A DNA stretch of 33,683 nucleotides from Akkermansiaceae bacterium UBA3385 (GCA_002358905.1 DEPT01000042.1:1-33683), one strand, 5' to 3'; shown: positions 1 through 8,320, numbered from the stretch's first letter. The notes: generated by a model not told the origin, from the sequence alone. Program-made: numbers and translations.

Positions 1-2
1 AC

Positions 3-929
3 GATATAGCAAGACTCATACTGGAAGCAACTGAACAGCTAGGCAGCATAACCGCCGATATGGAGCGGCTCGAGATGCTGCAGATTCTGCGGCGCGTAAT
101 AGCCGAAGGAGTGCGCGCCGTCAGGGCTGCAGAAAACACCGTTCTCTTTGAGGAAGCGGTCGAGAAGAGCGTGGCGGAAAGGGCTCACCTGCGCCCCGCC
201 TCACGCCGGGATTTACGGCACTTCACAAGGCGCATGCTGCGAATTAAGGATACGGGCACCCTGCCCCTGCGCAGCATGAGCGCAGGGGATTGCCGGCGCA
301 TTCTCGGCGAAGCATTCGGTAGCAGTGCGCACAGCTACCGCAAAGGGCGTGCAATTTTACACAGCATCTTCACTTATGGCCGACGCATGGGATGGTGCGA
401 CTCTAACCCCGTAGACAATATTGAGATACCGAGGGTGCAGGAACAGGAGATTGTGCCGCTGACCCTGCAGGAAGTCGAAAAACTAGAGCAGACAGCCGAG
501 CAGCCGGAGCACCGGGCTATGCGCACCTCGCTGCACCTCATGCTGTACTGCGGATTGCGCCCGAATGAGGTGGCACGTCTGCGCCCCGAAGATATACAGC
601 TGCACGAAAAACGCGTGCTGATTCACCCGCGCACCAGCAAGACGGGCGGCGGACGAGTGGTTCCTATCCGCAAGGCTGCCCGCTTGAAAGGCGTTCGAAT
701 GCGGATTCCCCGAAATTGGCAGAACCGCTGGCTTGCGCTACGGCGCGCCGCCGGATTCACCCGCTGGGTGCCGGATATCTGCCGCCATACTTTCGCCAGT
801 TTCCATGCGGCGCATTTTAAGGATTTGCCCCTGCTGCAGCTGGAAATGGGCCACAGCACCCCTGCCCTGCTCCGCAGCCGGTACCTGAACCTGCCCAGAA
901 CTCAGAGCGCAAAGGCATTCTGGAAGTAA
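3..929 (+). CDS. Tyrosine recombinase (integrase), 5' end outside window
   Basis: Site-specific recombinase of the tyrosine (XerC/D, phage integrase) superfamily. The frame is open to the left edge of the window, and the residues before the first in-window ATG (position 60) match the N-terminus of the paralogue at 14049-15038, so the true start lies upstream. Numbering from the ATG at 60, a SAM-like core-binding domain spans about 35-110 and the catalytic domain about 130-280. Visible catalytic residues are R167 (GLRPNE), K194 (SKTGGG), R242 (CRHTFAS), H265 (MGH) and the nucleophile Y275 (RSRYLNL). The usual first His of the HxxR box is Asp (D239-I-C-R242). The stop is 3 nt from the convergent gene that follows. 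It could be a chromosomal invertase or an integrase; no attachment site could be assigned to it. Confidence 0.9.
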   Translation, partial: DIARLILEATEQLGSITADMERLEMLQILRRVIAEGVRAVRAAENTVLFEEAVEKSVAERAHLRPASRRDLRHFTRRMLRIKDTGTLPLRSMSAGDCRRILGEAFGSSAHSYRKGRAILHSIFTYGRRMGWCDSNPVDNIEIPRVQEQEIVPLTLQEVEKLEQTAEQPEHRAMRTSLHLMLYCGLRPNEVARLRPEDIQLHEKRVLIHPRTSKTGGGRVVPIRKAARLKGVRMRIPRNWQNRWLALRRAAGFTRWVPDICRHTFASFHAAHFKDLPLLQLEMGHSTPALLRSRYLNLPRTQSAKAFWK

Positions 930-932
930 GAC

Positions 933-1364
933 TCACGCCTGTGGGAGGACCTGCTCCATGAAAGAGCGGAGCTCAGCGCAGCCGTAATAGTCATTTTCCT
1001 TAATGCGTTCAAAAGCAGCAGTGGTGCGGGCCCCGAATACAAACATCATGGGCATGAGGCGGGTCATCATCAGGTTCTGGGTAGCCTCATCCGCCTCACC
1101 GATGGAGTTTACCTTGTCCACAGCGTTCTGCAAGCCTGTATGCAGTGCCGGCAGTTTTTCCACGGCCGTCTGCGCAGATGCGGTGTCGACAATACTTTCG
1201 TAGGTGCTGATTAGTTCGTTAAACGCAGCAACGCAGGCATCGATGAGCGAGGCGTTTTCTTCGATACGGCTGGAAAACGGATTTTCTGCGGGAGTATGAA
1301 TGGCCAGAGCAGCAGGGCTGCTCCATGCAAGTGCGGCAAGTACCAGTGTAGCAAATCGTTTCAT
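933..1364 (-). CDS. Small exported protein of unknown function
   Basis: A 143-residue protein that I do not recognise. The N-terminus is a clear Sec signal peptide: basic MKR, a hydrophobic core, and an AxA-type cleavage site near residue 21 (PAALA before IHTP). The mature part of about 120 residues is predominantly helical, with a few Cys (for example in IDAC and YGCAEL), and has no membrane segment, so it is probably periplasmic. It converges on the upstream recombinase with a gap of only 3 nt. It is preceded on its own strand by the terminator-like hairpin of the carboxyltransferase gene, so it probably has its own promoter between 1365 and 1396. Confidence 0.65.
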   Translation of the reverse strand: MKRFATLVLAALAWSSPAALAIHTPAENPFSSRIEENASLIDACVAAFNELISTYESIVDTASAQTAVEKLPALHTGLQNAVDKVNSIGEADEATQNLMMTRLMPMMFVFGARTTAAFERIKENDYYGCAELRSFMEQVLPQA

Positions 1365-1396
1365 CTAATTGTTCCGGGGTATCAGGAGTTAAGGGA

Positions 1397-1429
1397 AACG
1401 CTGCGATTCCGCAAGGGAATCGCAGCGTT
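1397..1429 (-). terminator. Rho-independent terminator-like hairpin after carboxyltransferase gene
   Basis: A perfect 14-bp inverted repeat (AACGCTGCGATTCC at 1397-1410 against 1416-1429) with a 5-nt loop lies 32 nt past the stop of the gene at 1462-2961. On the minus strand it is followed by the weak T-run TTTCCCTT, so termination is plausible but the U-tract is imperfect. Confidence 0.7.
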
Positions 1430-1461
1430 GAAAGTTCAAGGCATGAACCGGAGCGGAAGCT

Positions 1462-2961
1462 TTACTTCTCCTCGATGGTCACGTCGTACTCGCGGCCCAT
1501 GATGTTGAGCTTCATGTTGCGACCGGAGATGGCTGCAGCCACGCCCACGGTGGAGAGGGCAGCGGGAGCGCCGTAGTTCTCCTGCTTGGGAGTGGTGGGC
1601 GGCTCGGGCTTCTTGCCGGCATAGTAGTCCTCAAGCTGCTGCGGGAACATGCAGTAAATCACGCAGTTCTCGTCGGTCACGGGCATACCCTTGGCGGCGA
1701 GCTTGTCGCGCAGGTCCTGCATGCCGGGCTTGATGAGGTCGGCCGGGCGGCAGGTGATGGGCTCCTTGCCCATCTTCTTGGCGCACATGGCCTGCAGCTC
1801 GGGGTCCACGGGGGCGGGAGTGCGGCCATAGTAGCCCAGAGCCACGTCGGCACACTGCGGGGTAATGTTCTTCCAGCGGCCGAACTTCACGTTCATCATG
1901 GCCTGCACACCCACAATCTGAGAGGTGGGAGTTACCAACGGAATCCAACCCAGAGCCTCGCGGACCACGGGGATTTCAGCGAACACTTCCTCGAACTTGT
2001 CGGTCATGTTCATTTCCTTGAGCTGGCTGCGGAAGTTGGAAAGCATACCGCCGGGCACCTGGTAGCGCAGGGTATCGCTGTTCACGATTTCGTTGGCGTG
2101 GCTGGTGAAGCGGGAAAGGCTGTCGTACACCGGCTGCAGCATGGCGGAGATTTCGGAGAGCTTCTTCTTGAAGTCGGCCTCGTCCTCCAGCTTGGGAGCG
2201 CGCTCGTAGCCATTCATGAGGGCGAGCATACGCATGCAGTCCGGCTGGCCGGTACCGTTAGCGAAGGGAGCAATGGATACGTCCACAGCGTCAGCACCGG
2301 CGTTGATACCGGCCACATAGGTGGCGGCACCCAGACCAGCGGTCTCGTGGGTGTGAATCCACACGGGAAGGTTACAGGCCTTCTTGATAGCCTCGGTCAG
2401 AGCAGCTGTCTCAGCCGGGGGAATCAGACCAGCCATATCCTTGATGACGATGGCATCGGCACCCATATCGGCGATTTCCTTGGCCAGATTGGCGAAGTAC
2501 TCCAGGTTGTGCACCGGGGAGGTGGTGTAGCAGATGGTACCGTGAGCCTGGGCACCGGCTTCCTTGGCAGCCTTGATGGAGGTGCGCATGTTCTGCGGGT
2601 CGTTCAGGCAGTCAAAGATACGGAAGATATTCATGCCGTGCTTGGCGCTCAGCTTCACGAAAGCTTCCACCACGTCATCAGCGTAGTGAGTGTAACCCAC
2701 CAGGTTCTGGCCACGCAGCAGCATCATGTGCGGGGTCTTGGGAGCCAGCTTCTTGAGGGTATCCAGACGATCAAACGGGTGTTCGCCGAGGAAGCGGAGA
2801 CCGGAGTCAATGGAAGCACCACCCCAGGTTTCCAGAGCGGAGAAGCCCATGGTGTCAAGGATAGGAGCGATTTCGAGCATCTGCTCGGTGGACATGCGGG
2901 TAGCGGCCAGAGACTGGTGGCCGTCGCGCAGTACGGTGCAGTTGAATGTAGCGGGTTTCAT
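1462..2961 (-). CDS. Biotin-dependent carboxyltransferase (oxaloacetate decarboxylase alpha / pyruvate carboxylase B type)
   Basis: A 499-residue carboxyltransferase subunit that moves CO2 between a keto-acid (oxaloacetate/pyruvate) and protein-bound biotin. The TIM-barrel domain occupies about residues 1-300 and includes the N-terminal LRDGHQSLAATR motif, FRIFDCLND, the carboxylatable Lys in VIKDMAGL and the metal-binding HTHET. A PYC_OADA-type conserved domain follows to about 440. Unlike E. coli-type OadA (about 590 residues) it lacks a biotinyl domain with an MKM motif. It stops after MGREYDVTIEEK, which resembles the first strand of such a domain, so the biotin carrier must be a separate protein. 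No decarboxylase beta subunit lies nearby, so the exact reaction (decarboxylase versus carboxylase) is undecided. Confidence 0.85.
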   Translation of the reverse strand: MKPATFNCTVLRDGHQSLAATRMSTEQMLEIAPILDTMGFSALETWGGASIDSGLRFLGEHPFDRLDTLKKLAPKTPHMMLLRGQNLVGYTHYADDVVEAFVKLSAKHGMNIFRIFDCLNDPQNMRTSIKAAKEAGAQAHGTICYTTSPVHNLEYFANLAKEIADMGADAIVIKDMAGLIPPAETAALTEAIKKACNLPVWIHTHETAGLGAATYVAGINAGADAVDVSIAPFANGTGQPDCMRMLALMNGYERAPKLEDEADFKKKLSEISAMLQPVYDSLSRFTSHANEIVNSDTLRYQVPGGMLSNFRSQLKEMNMTDKFEEVFAEIPVVREALGWIPLVTPTSQIVGVQAMMNVKFGRWKNITPQCADVALGYYGRTPAPVDPELQAMCAKKMGKEPITCRPADLIKPGMQDLRDKLAAKGMPVTDENCVIYCMFPQQLEDYYAGKKPEPPTTPKQENYGAPAALSTVGVAAAISGRNMKLNIMGREYDVTIEEK

Positions 2962-3126
2962 ATCTAAAAATCTTCTATGAAAAATACGTGATTCTGTGGT
3001 GTAATCCTATCACAAAACAGACATTCGCGTCAAGCAACTATTGCAGGCGAGAGAAAAATTCCACAGACGGCATGGTCTGGGGATTTTCTCTTTCCTCAAA
3101 AAAGCCGTGAGAGATTTCCGGGATAC

Positions 3127-3693
3127 TCAGAATGCAGCAAAGAATTTCTCTGATTCTTCGCACACACGCACCGCCACACTGTTCACATCCATGCGCGAAG
3201 CATCCAGTCGAAAATGAGCAGCTTCCTTGTAGAAGGTACGGCGTTCATTATCCAGGCGGGTGAATACAGCTCGGCGGTCAGTATTCATGAGCAGCGGACG
3301 AGTTGTACTCTTCGCCGTACGAACGAGTAATGCATTCACGGATACATCCAGCCACACGGTAAAACCCAGCTTCCGCAGCAGCTCCCGGTTTTCCGGGCGA
3401 ACCACAATACCGCCGCCCGTGGATATGATGGAAGGATTGCGCGTGGGGTTATACAGCAAGTATCGGAGAAGTGCTGTTTCCAGCGCTCGGAAATGGGACT
3501 CTCCGTCCTGCGCAAAAATCTGGGAAATAGGCTTGCCTATCTGTTCCTCGATAATGGCATCGGTATCCAGCAGCGGCATACCGGTGCGCTTGCTGAGCGC
3601 CTTGCCCACGGTGGTCTTGCCGCAGCCCATGAGCCCCACCAGGATAATGGGGCGGCCCTTGGTATCCAGAGGATGGATTGGCGCAGGAATCAT
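3127..3693 (-). CDS. aroK: Shikimate kinase
   Basis: Phosphorylates shikimate to shikimate-3-phosphate with ATP in chorismate synthesis; cytoplasmic. The 188-residue protein has a Walker A (GLMGCGKTT, residues 20-28, K26), the substrate-binding D-T-D at about 43-45, the FRALE helix, the STGGG shikimate-binding loop and a TRPLL lid arginine. All are diagnostic of the AroK/AroL family, and the length is normal for a version with about 12 extra N-terminal residues. It starts 15 nt after the stop of the DapF-like gene, so the two are probably cotranscribed. Confidence 0.95.
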   Translation of the reverse strand: MIPAPIHPLDTKGRPIILVGLMGCGKTTVGKALSKRTGMPLLDTDAIIEEQIGKPISQIFAQDGESHFRALETALLRYLLYNPTRNPSIISTGGGIVVRPENRELLRKLGFTVWLDVSVNALLVRTAKSTTRPLLMNTDRRAVFTRLDNERRTFYKEAAHFRLDASRMDVNSVAVRVCEESEKFFAAF

Positions 3694-3708
3694 TCCGGTT
3701 CAGAAAAA

Positions 3709-4158
3709 TCAGGCCTCGCAGATGATGACCTCACCGCGGAAGACGATGAGGGCAGCCCCGGTTGAGGACTCGCCTGCAAGCATCTGCGGAGAAGCCGGGT
3801 GAATCGTTACGGAGTCATCCGCATTCACCATTCCTTTCAGCATACCGGCAGTGGTTTCGATGCTGATTTCCTGCAAATCTCCCTCCATCAGAAAATCGAC
3901 AAAGGCAGTGAAGCAGAAGGCCGCGCTGCTGTTTAACTCAGCTGGAGCACCATCAGCATTGTACTGACGCATGCACACGTCTGCCCCGCTCTGCGAAGGC
4001 TCTACAGCGATGAGTCCATCGGCACCCACACCAAAACGACGATTGCAGAGATCCGCGATATTCTCCCGGGTCAGCACATCACTGAGCGACAGGTCACGGT
4101 TATCTACCAGCACAAAATCGTTTTCAGCGCCAGTCATCTTGTAGAATTGAAGCATCAT
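3709..4158 (-). CDS. DapF-like single-domain protein, catalytic Cys missing
   Basis: A 149-residue protein homologous to the N-terminal half of diaminopimelate epimerase (full length about 270). Matching blocks are N13-D14-F15 (canonical GNDF), LCNRRFGVGADGLI (37-50) and YNADG (66-70). Where DapF has the catalytic ECGNGIRC loop, this protein reads ELNSSAAFC, so the catalytic Cys is N76 and the GNG turn is lost. The second symmetric half with the other catalytic Cys is absent, and the protein ends neatly after the first-domain strand. The reading frame is clean and it is closely followed by aroK, which argues for a maintained gene with a non-epimerase role, but a decayed duplicate cannot be excluded. 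Confidence 0.75.
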   Translation of the reverse strand: MMLQFYKMTGAENDFVLVDNRDLSLSDVLTRENIADLCNRRFGVGADGLIAVEPSQSGADVCMRQYNADGAPAELNSSAAFCFTAFVDFLMEGDLQEISIETTAGMLKGMVNADDSVTIHPASPQMLAGESSTGAALIVFRGEVIICEA

Positions 4159-4242
4159 AACAAAGTAATTCTAGCAAAAGACTTTCTTCAGGAAAAGGCT
4201 AAATAATGAAAAATACATTATCCAATCAGACCAGTACCCGCA

Positions 4243-5160
4243 TTATTCCTTGCTGGACAAATAGGCGTTCATCGCTTCCATGATGTCAAGCTCCGGGCGG
4301 AATGCAGCATCATGATGGGAGGAGCGGATGAGCGGACCACTGGCTACATGGCGGAAGCCCTTGGAGAGCGCAACCTCGCGCAATTCATCAAACACCTCCG
4401 GATGGATGTAATCAATGACCGGCAGGTGACGGGGAGAGGGTCGCAGGTATTGCCCCATGGTGAGCACGGTAACGCCATGTTCACGGAGGTCATCCATGGT
4501 ACGCTCAATTTCCTCACGTGTTTCGCCCAGCCCCAGCATGATGCCGCTCTTGGTCACCACTCGACCGGGTGCCATTTCGAGGGCACGTTGAAGCATGCGC
4601 AGGGAGACACGGTACTTGGCGCGGAAACGCACCATCGGGGAAAGGCGCTCCACGGTTTCGAGGTTGTGGTTGAAGATGTGAGGAGCAGCATCCATGACCA
4701 TCGCCAATGCATCCTCATTTCCATTGAAGTCGGAGGTAAGCACTTCGAGAACAGTCTGCGGGCTGAGTTCGCGGATACGGCAGATAATTTCCGCCATGTG
4801 GGCAGCAGCACCATCTTTCAGGTCATCTCGTGTCACCATGGTCACTACGGCATGGTTCAGCTTCATGTGTGCTACGCTCTCGGCTATCTTCCGCGGTTCC
4901 TCAGGGTCGAGCGGTTTGGGCTTGGCTGTACGGGTGGCGCAGAACCCGCAGGCTCGGGTGCACACATCACCACAGGCCATGAATGTGGCCGTGCCGTGAC
5001 TCCAGCATTCGCCGCGATTCGGGCACATGGCTTCCTCGCACACGGTCACCAGGCCATTATCTTTGATAAGGTGCTGCACTTCCTTGAATACCCTGCCCTT
5101 TGGCAACTTGACTTTCAGCCAGGAGGGTTTGCGTGCACTCTGATTCTGTAGTTCAGACAT
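4243..5160 (-). CDS. lipA: Lipoyl synthase
   Basis: Radical-SAM enzyme that inserts two sulfurs into octanoyl-lipoyl-carrier domains, giving lipoyl groups for 2-oxoacid dehydrogenases and the glycine cleavage system. It shows the auxiliary [4Fe-4S] cluster cysteines in CEEAMCPNRGEC, the SAM-cluster CX3CX2C motif (CTRACGFC) and the C-terminal RSSHH serine motif that ligates the auxiliary cluster. The ATG at 5160 is preferred; an in-frame TTG at 5172 would add four residues. The 306-residue length fits the family. It follows the ribbon-helix-helix gene with a 42-nt gap on the same strand, so joint transcription is possible. Confidence 0.95.
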   Translation of the reverse strand: MSELQNQSARKPSWLKVKLPKGRVFKEVQHLIKDNGLVTVCEEAMCPNRGECWSHGTATFMACGDVCTRACGFCATRTAKPKPLDPEEPRKIAESVAHMKLNHAVVTMVTRDDLKDGAAAHMAEIICRIRELSPQTVLEVLTSDFNGNEDALAMVMDAAPHIFNHNLETVERLSPMVRFRAKYRVSLRMLQRALEMAPGRVVTKSGIMLGLGETREEIERTMDDLREHGVTVLTMGQYLRPSPRHLPVIDYIHPEVFDELREVALSKGFRHVASGPLIRSSHHDAAFRPELDIMEAMNAYLSSKE

Positions 5161-5202
5161 CGTTATGTTCAAATCTGTCGTTGTAAAATAAAGGAAGCTC
5201 CT

Positions 5203-5418
5203 TTAACGAAGACCTCGACTACGGAACCATTCATCAAGCTCTGCCGCTTCCTTGGGCGTGAGCTGCACCGTCTTAGTTACTTCTTCTATGAAACGCGTGA
5301 GCAGCTCAGACATGCTGTCGCCGCGTTCTTTCACCAGGTGGGTAAACTTGGCATGCAACTCTGCATTCAGCCAGAACGTCACCGGGCGCTTACTTGCATC
5401 TCTCTTTACAGGTGCCAT
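5203..5418 (-). CDS. Small ribbon-helix-helix (CopG/Arc-like) protein
   Basis: A 71-residue protein. The N-terminal basic stretch and the strand RPVTFWLNAEL, then two helices (HAKFTHLVKERG and MSELLTRFIEEVTK), match the ribbon-helix-helix DNA-binding fold, in which strand residues contact the major groove as a dimer. The C-terminal tail (LTPKEAAELDEWFRSRG) forms an extra helix. No toxin gene is adjacent, so antitoxin status is not supported; a transcriptional regulator is as likely. A 24-bp perfect palindrome lies 86-109 nt upstream of its start and is a candidate autoregulatory operator. It sits immediately upstream of lipA on the same strand. Confidence 0.7.
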   Translation of the reverse strand: MAPVKRDASKRPVTFWLNAELHAKFTHLVKERGDSMSELLTRFIEEVTKTVQLTPKEAAELDEWFRSRGLR

Positions 5419-5503
5419 ATCAGTTACTTATCTCGTTACCGAAACCTTACCATACTGACCATCCCCCTGCAACACTAAATACACTGTACTGACACACAGG
5501 CAA

Positions 5504-5527
5504 AACAAGGTGTTATAACACCTTGTT
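5504..5527. promoter_or_regulatory. 24-bp perfect palindrome, candidate operator
   Basis: A perfect 24-bp palindrome centred between 5515 and 5516, built around the core GGTGTTATAACACC (5509-5522) with AACAA/TTGTT arms. It is 86-109 nt upstream of the ribbon-helix-helix gene start. The same 14-bp core recurs exactly at 5937-5950. Confidence 0.55.
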
Positions 5528-5584
5528 CTTACAGCCTGCGAACAGGACATTTCTGGTAAGTTTTTCATCTTTTTTGGTAGCATT

Positions 5585-5595
5585 ACACCTGGTGT
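5585..5595. promoter_or_regulatory. Inverted GGTGT half-sites (ACACC-T-GGTGT)
   Basis: The GGTGT half-site of the neighbouring palindromes occurs here in the opposite arrangement (ACACC T GGTGT). It lies between the two perfect copies and may be an accessory binding site. Weak on its own. Confidence 0.3.
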
Positions 5596-5936
5596 TTTAA
5601 TTTTTGTTACTCTTTACTGCTTTTTTGGTTATCATTTTTCTTATCTTAGCAATCATGACGATTTTAAGCACCTCTACTATCTTTTACAAAGAGGAAGCAA
5701 AACACCCGGAGAAAAGCAGAAGAAGCGGGCATGCATAGTTGCATCATCTCCACCCCCGCAACAAGGCCATACAGATGAAAAATCAGCCCAATTCGAACCA
5801 AAACACAATGTACTTACACCGCTCGTCTAAAATCCCTCTTATCTTTCTGTCTCATAAGGTTTTGCTAATTCGCCAAGTTTTTTTTGCTATTTTCGAATGT
5901 TTTTCAGTCACCAAAAACACATCATTTCCAGCCGTC

Positions 5937-5950
5937 GGTGTTATAACACC
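5937..5950. promoter_or_regulatory. Second copy of palindrome GGTGTTATAACACC
   Basis: An exact 14-bp repeat of the core at 5509-5522, 428 bp away. Two identical 14-mers in a gene-free stretch are unlikely by chance and suggest paired operators or a binding array. Confidence 0.5.
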
Positions 5951-6068
5951 CATTTTCTGACAAGAAGGCCAATAAAAGACCTGCTGAGAGCAAAATTCCC
6001 CCTATCATTCCACGGGAGCAGTGCTATATCGCCGCCAGAATGGGCATTTTCAGGTTATTTTTATACAC

Positions 6069-6101
6069 AAAATCCTGCAAGTGCGACACTTGCAGGATTT
6101 T
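6069..6101 (-). terminator. Strong intrinsic terminator (probably bidirectional)
   Basis: A 15-bp perfect stem (AAAATCCTGCAAGTG at 6069-6083 against 6087-6101) with a CGA triloop, flanked by T-runs on either strand. It lies 26 nt past the stop of the minus-strand MBL-fold gene. Confidence 0.9.
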
Positions 6102-6127
6102 TGAAAAATAAGGCAAAAAAAATAAAA

Positions 6128-6937
6128 TCACTCAAGAAGGAGGATTTCGCCATCATTCGGCACATGAATCGTGCCGGAGAAGTGAACAGCGGCCTCTGCA
6201 GTATACGCAGTACGGCGATTAGCCAGAGTCTTATCCTCTGTGTGGTACAAAAGGAGGTGTTTGACAGAAAGAGACTCAGCAAGGCGCCCGGCATCAAGCG
6301 CGGTGCTGTGGTGCTTCTCGTAGGGCTTGAATTGCTCCGCGTCGGCATGCAGACAGAAAGCCTCGCAAAGGAGCCAGTCGGCAGACCGGGCCAGAGCTTC
6401 ATTCTTTTCATTGTAGGGTTCATCCCCGAGGCAGACGAGGCGCTGCCCATCCGGCAGGATAAGGCGATACCCGAACTGCCTGGTCTTGGTTGAACCGATA
6501 TCAAATGCCACACCAGGCAGCCCTGCGACTGAGAATGACTGACCGTCCTGCAGAGCGACAAACAGAATATCCTGTCCGAAATGAGAAGTCACCTTTCCGG
6601 GCAGTGTAGCGCGGCAAATCTGCTCCAGAGCCATCAATCCCTCATCATGTCCGTAGACACGAAGGCACCCCTCATACGTTCTGCTGTTCATCGCCTGGGC
6701 AATCATACGCACCACCCAGACAACCCCGAAAATGTGGTCAGTATGTGCGTGAGTCAGGAAAATATCATGAATCTCTGAAAGGGAAATCTGGCTCTGCTCC
6801 AGCCGGGCAAGCACCCCATTTCCACCACCACCATCCGTAAGCAGGCACTGCGAACCATTTCGTAAAACAAAGCACGTATTATAGCAACGAGTAACAGCCG
6901 CATTGCCTGTACCCAGCATAATGAGGGAACATTTCAT
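6128..6937 (-). CDS. MBL-fold metallohydrolase (RNase Z-like)
   Basis: A 269-residue metallo-beta-lactamase-fold hydrolase. The metal site is explicit: H63-A-H65-T-D67-H68 in THAHTDH, a further His in VYGHDEG, the bridging Asp in LVCLGDEP, and a late His in KHHST or LLYHTEDK. The N-terminal MLGTGNAAVTRCYNT and the internal YNTCF...LLTDGGGGNG segments match a sub-family related to ribonuclease Z, but it is not a clear tRNase Z, and the substrate is unknown. No signal peptide is seen, so it is cytoplasmic. It ends at a strong terminator and stands alone, with 145 nt to the upstream same-strand gene. Confidence 0.85.
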   Translation of the reverse strand: MKCSLIMLGTGNAAVTRCYNTCFVLRNGSQCLLTDGGGGNGVLARLEQSQISLSEIHDIFLTHAHTDHIFGVVWVVRMIAQAMNSRTYEGCLRVYGHDEGLMALEQICRATLPGKVTSHFGQDILFVALQDGQSFSVAGLPGVAFDIGSTKTRQFGYRLILPDGQRLVCLGDEPYNEKNEALARSADWLLCEAFCLHADAEQFKPYEKHHSTALDAGRLAESLSVKHLLLYHTEDKTLANRRTAYTAEAAVHFSGTIHVPNDGEILLLE

Positions 6938-7082
6938 GCTGCAATACTACAGCAAACAGACTGTCTTTTCAATCAAAAATCGTGTCCCGAAAATTTTGAA
7001 ATCGCTTGTAAACGCAATACCGTCTTTGGACGTCAGCGTGCATCTTGCCGTCTTCTTGACGCGGGGCTGAGGGATACCCTTT

Positions 7083-8264
7083 TCACTCCGGCAACAGGCT
7101 GGTGGCGCCATCTGCATGAAGGGATAGCGTATACCTCCCGACAGGGGAATCGACATACCGTCGTTCGCATGTGGAAGCCGGACGCCCATGAGCATCCCAG
7201 AAATATTCACGTTCCAATTTACCGTCCGGTGCATATTGGCAGATACGTTCAGCATATCCAAGCCCGGGATGATTGACGGGCAGACCATCGGAACCACTGT
7301 AGCATTCCCAATCCGGCTGTCCCGCTGCGTTACGCCGCACCAAATGCTCTGAACTGGTCCGACAATACTGGCGTGGAGACCCATCTGCCGACATGAATAA
7401 CTGGCGCTCAATATGACCGTTATCCGATGCTTCGTGGGCCAGTGAGGCGGCCCCGACATCCGGGTGAATGACCAAGGCTCCCGCAGCATTACTCCAGGAG
7501 CGGACGCAGCCGGTTGCGCCTGTATGACATTTTTCCTGCGCTACCCCTGCGTGGTTATCTGCCAGTTCCCCATGCACCCGGTTTGAGCGGGTAATGGTAC
7601 CATCTTCACCATACTGATATACCACCACTTCTTCCCCTTCCGCATTCCGCAAGAGTCTGCCCCCGGCATCCAGATGCTCAATACGCAGCGGGCGCCCCTG
7701 GGCATCGAACTGCACGCGGCATTCTGCATATCCCGGAAAACGCGCCACCGTGCGCTCACCTGCAGCATTACGAAAAGTGGTTCGCACCACTCGCCCGGCT
7801 TCGTCCCGTTCAAAATCCCGGATAGCAACTCCCTGCGCATCCTCAGCGCGGGTTCCATCAGCGGCGCGGTTCTCCTTCTGCACCAGCTGTCCTTTTTCAT
7901 TATAATGCAGGCGCTGCTCCGCAACCTTACTTCCCGGCAGGTTACAGATGCGCCCATCTTCATCTACCGAATGCATGCGCAACATGCGGTTTCCTGAGCC
8001 ATATTCCATGCGTACATGGGGCACACCGGGCTGTGTACTCCCCCCCAGATGCACCAGACCAACCGGCACCTCAGCCCCCGCCGGATTATATAAACCCGCG
8101 TAGCACCTGTATTGCAGCTGCGAATCGGCTATGACTGCGTGGTATATCCCTAATCCCAGCACGGAAGCAAAGAGACACACAGCCGCCATGCTGCCTGCGT
8201 AATTCCAACCTGTCTCAAATAATCGTTTGGCGATTTTACCCGCCTGCTCTGCCAATGTGCGCAT
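7083..8264 (-). CDS. Membrane-anchored protein with YD/RHS-like repeats
   Basis: A 393-residue protein that I cannot name. One transmembrane segment at about residues 22-45 (SMAAVCLFASVLGLGIYHAV) anchors a large domain, probably periplasmic. That domain is a run of degenerate repeats of about 40-50 residues built on patterns such as YDxxGR and NAAGE (NEKGQLV, DEAGRVV, DAQGRPLR, EDGTITR, APDGKLE, DAHGRPA). These resemble the beta-strand repeats of RHS/YD proteins, but no toxin domain, RHS core or processing motif is visible at the C-terminus. Possible roles are surface structure or binding. Confidence 0.65.
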   Translation of the reverse strand: MRTLAEQAGKIAKRLFETGWNYAGSMAAVCLFASVLGLGIYHAVIADSQLQYRCYAGLYNPAGAEVPVGLVHLGGSTQPGVPHVRMEYGSGNRMLRMHSVDEDGRICNLPGSKVAEQRLHYNEKGQLVQKENRAADGTRAEDAQGVAIRDFERDEAGRVVRTTFRNAAGERTVARFPGYAECRVQFDAQGRPLRIEHLDAGGRLLRNAEGEEVVVYQYGEDGTITRSNRVHGELADNHAGVAQEKCHTGATGCVRSWSNAAGALVIHPDVGAASLAHEASDNGHIERQLFMSADGSPRQYCRTSSEHLVRRNAAGQPDWECYSGSDGLPVNHPGLGYAERICQYAPDGKLEREYFWDAHGRPASTCERRYVDSPVGRYTLSLHADGATSLLPE

Positions 8265-8320
8265 GCAGGGCAGATGCTAACACCCAGCATGCGATTCAAT
8301 ACCAATTAGCGCGGTTCCCA

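Larger units (their letters stand above)
5419..6060. other. Gene-poor AT-rich intergenic region with palindromes
   Basis: I see no credible gene in these 640 bases; the short open frames lack coding character. The stretch is AT-rich and holds two perfect copies of a palindromic core plus one inverted variant (see the separate entries). It must contain the promoter for the ribbon-helix-helix gene and lies downstream of the terminator of the MBL-fold hydrolase. Confidence 0.6.

Noticed and set aside
5788..5803. GGTTCGAA on the minus strand as a tRNA T-loop
   Set aside because: The flanking bases cannot form the T-arm or an acceptor stem; no tRNA was found in the window.
5739..5960. 73-codon frame in the palindrome-rich gap
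   Set aside because: AT-rich composition without coding character; it runs through the second palindrome.
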